In this document: piece after piece, positions 6,647-7,873 of the stretch
Layout of the letters: every line of letters begins with the position of its first letter
Numbering within the stretch: position 1 is the stretch's first letter
Assembly (NCBI GenBank): GCA_002390705.1
Contig: DGQA01000042.1
Coordinates: forward strand, 1 to 7,873
DNA from: Actinobacteria bacterium UBA4426
GTDB lineage: Bacteria > Actinomycetota > Actinomycetes > S36-B12
Reading direction: 5' to 3'
DNA: 7,873 bases
Notes under the pieces: generated by a model
Seen by the model: the letters and a program-made list of their open reading frames with translations, nothing else
Database searches by the model: none
What the model was told of the DNA's origin: nothing
Translations under genes and position numbers: made by a program

Positions 6647-7873
6647 TTACTTCAGGATCTTCGCCACCATCGCCCCACTTGACCCACCAACGCCGCCTCC
6701 CGGCCAAGTTCCGGAGCCACAGATATACAGGTTATCTACCGGAGAGCGGTGGCGCCCCCAACCTGGGACCGGGCGGAGGAAGAAGAACTGTGATGGGTGG
6801 TGGCTCCCGCCGAGGGAATCGCCTTTGATTAGGTTCACGTTGTATCGCTCGAGGTCAAGCGGACTCATCACGGTGCGGGCGATTACCAGTGAATTGATTC
6901 CAGGCGCATACTCTTCGATTTTTGCCATCACTCGATCTGCATATTGCTCCGCGATGTCATCCCAGTGCGAACCGTCAGCTAGATCCAGTGGCAGCATTCG
7001 CACCTGAATCCACAAAATATGTTTTCCATCCGGGGCCCGGCCAAGGTCAGTGATTGTCGGCTGACCAATTACTAAAGTCGGCGATGCAGGTAAACGGCCT
7101 GCTGCAGCATCCGTGTAGGTCATCGCCATATCGTCAACATACGGGCCGATGTGAACATAGTTGTAGGTACGCGCCTGAGTGGCTGTCCACGATGGTAAGT
7201 CATTAAGTGCAACATGGATCATCATCGTGGCTAAACCCGATTGGAATTTTTCAACTCGTTTCACTGCCGGCTCTGCGGCCACCGAAACAGGGAAAAGTGC
7301 GGGCATTAAACGAGGGTTCACGTTGCTCACTACAGCGCGCGATGCGGTAATTACCGCACCTCCCTCAAGAACTACACCAGTTGCGCGATTCCCTTTGCGT
7401 TTCGACTCAGCCATCGTGATTTGTTCGACTCGAGAATTGCAGCGGACCTCACCGCCGTTAGCTTCGATGACTGAGACCAGTGCGTCTACCAGTGAAGATG
7501 CGCCGCCTTCACCGATGACCATTCCAAAAAGTTGACCACCGATTGTTTCTAGAAACGAGAACAGTGCACCGCCGGAAACATCTGGCGCGAAGTCCAAATG
7601 CATCCCCCAGGTAGCAAAGAGTGCTTTTGTCTTAGGAGATGAGAAGTTCTCATCGGTGAATGAGCGAGTCGACTGCAAAGCGAGTTTGACCAGTTCATAA
7701 ATACCCTTCGTGCCTAATGCACGGTGCGCTTTCCACAATGTTTTTACGGCGGCGACACTCGGAAGATCGGTACCGAGCGTCCCGATCAAAAATGGGGCCC
7801 AGATTCCCAACTTCGCGGTCAGTTCTTCCCATGCGTGAACATCTTCGGGTGCAACCGCCGCCAAATTGTGAAC
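6647..7873 (-). CDS. Phytoene dehydrogenase-like FAD oxidoreductase (PYROXD2/COG1233 type), N-terminus outside window
   Basis: The frame is open from the right edge to TAA at 6649-6647, giving 408 residues. It belongs to the FAD-dependent amine-oxidase/phytoene-desaturase fold of the PYROXD2-like group. Full members have about 520-540 residues, so around 120 are missing, including the N-terminal GxGxxG dinucleotide motif. Evidence is the C-terminal FAD signature LYICGSGTWPGGG followed by VGGSSGAM (within the last 27 residues), the mid-protein MVIGEGGASSLVDAL with a downstream VISxANGGEVRCNSRVEQI-like FAD-domain strand, and the substrate-domain stretch AVVSNVNPRLMPALFP. A TTG codon at 7864-7862 is not a credible start, because the frame continues beyond it and the missing part is essential. 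The gene converges on the crotonase gene with 26 bp between the stops, so it belongs to another transcript. Most bacterial members have no known substrate; carotenoid synthesis should not be assumed. Confidence 0.9.
   Translation of the reverse strand, partial: VHNLAAVAPEDVHAWEELTAKLGIWAPFLIGTLGTDLPSVAAVKTLWKAHRALGTKGIYELVKLALQSTRSFTDENFSSPKTKALFATWGMHLDFAPDVSGGALFSFLETIGGQLFGMVIGEGGASSLVDALVSVIEANGGEVRCNSRVEQITMAESKRKGNRATGVVLEGGAVITASRAVVSNVNPRLMPALFPVSVAAEPAVKRVEKFQSGLATMMIHVALNDLPSWTATQARTYNYVHIGPYVDDMAMTYTDAAAGRLPASPTLVIGQPTITDLGRAPDGKHILWIQVRMLPLDLADGSHWDDIAEQYADRVMAKIEEYAPGINSLVIARTVMSPLDLERYNVNLIKGDSLGGSHHPSQFFFLRPVPGWGRHRSPVDNLYICGSGTWPGGGVGGSSGAMVAKILK

Noticed and set aside
7862..7864. 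TTG as start of the FAD oxidoreductase
   Set aside because: The reading frame continues to the window edge, and the essential N-terminal dinucleotide-binding domain would be missing with this start.

Overview
The window holds seven protein-coding genes, five complete and two cut by the window edges. No RNA gene, transposon, CRISPR array or phage gene was seen. The theme is CoA-thioester catabolism of an organic acid, probably one with an alicyclic or aromatic-derived ring. Base composition looks moderate (about half G+C to the mid-fifties by eye, not counted). Fused ADP-forming acyl-CoA synthetase, AMP-forming ligase, PcaF-type thiolase and tight operons, plus one gene that looks leaderless, fit an aerobic heterotroph such as a moderate-GC actinomycete. 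That assignment is a weak inference; no marker gene is present.

Layout. Two operons diverge from a 79-bp gap (4569-4647). The leftward operon runs SDR dehydrogenase (3795-4568), Rid-family protein (3400-3798), fused ADP-forming acyl-CoA synthetase (1352-3403) and AMP-forming acyl-CoA ligase (from 1331 off the left edge). The first two junctions are 4-nt stop/start overlaps (ATGA, GTGA); the third is a 20-bp gap carrying an AGGAGG ribosome site. The rightward operon has a 3-oxoadipyl-CoA-type thiolase (4648-5823) and a crotonase-superfamily protein of the BadI/MenB type (5823-6620), joined by a 1-nt TAATG overlap. A phytoene-dehydrogenase-like FAD oxidoreductase (6647 to the right edge, N-terminus missing) converges on the rightward operon across 26 bp. 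Intergenic DNA is almost absent; the divergent gap contains an AT-rich promoter-like box and a perfect 6-bp dyad.

How the genes may work together (inference). One of the two ligases activates an acid to its CoA ester. The SDR oxidises a ring hydroxyl to a ketone. The BadI-like hydrolase opens the resulting beta-keto-acyl-CoA ring by retro-Dieckmann hydrolysis to a dicarboxylyl-CoA, and the thiolase, whose closest recalled relatives act on dicarboxylic 3-oxoacyl-CoA esters, cleaves acetyl-CoA from a later intermediate. This is the order of cyclohexanecarboxylate/benzoate degradation through BadH and BadI. The acyl-CoA dehydrogenase and enoyl-CoA hydratase such a route needs are not in the window. 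The Rid protein and the FAD enzyme have no obvious place in the known route and are the main hints of a variant pathway.
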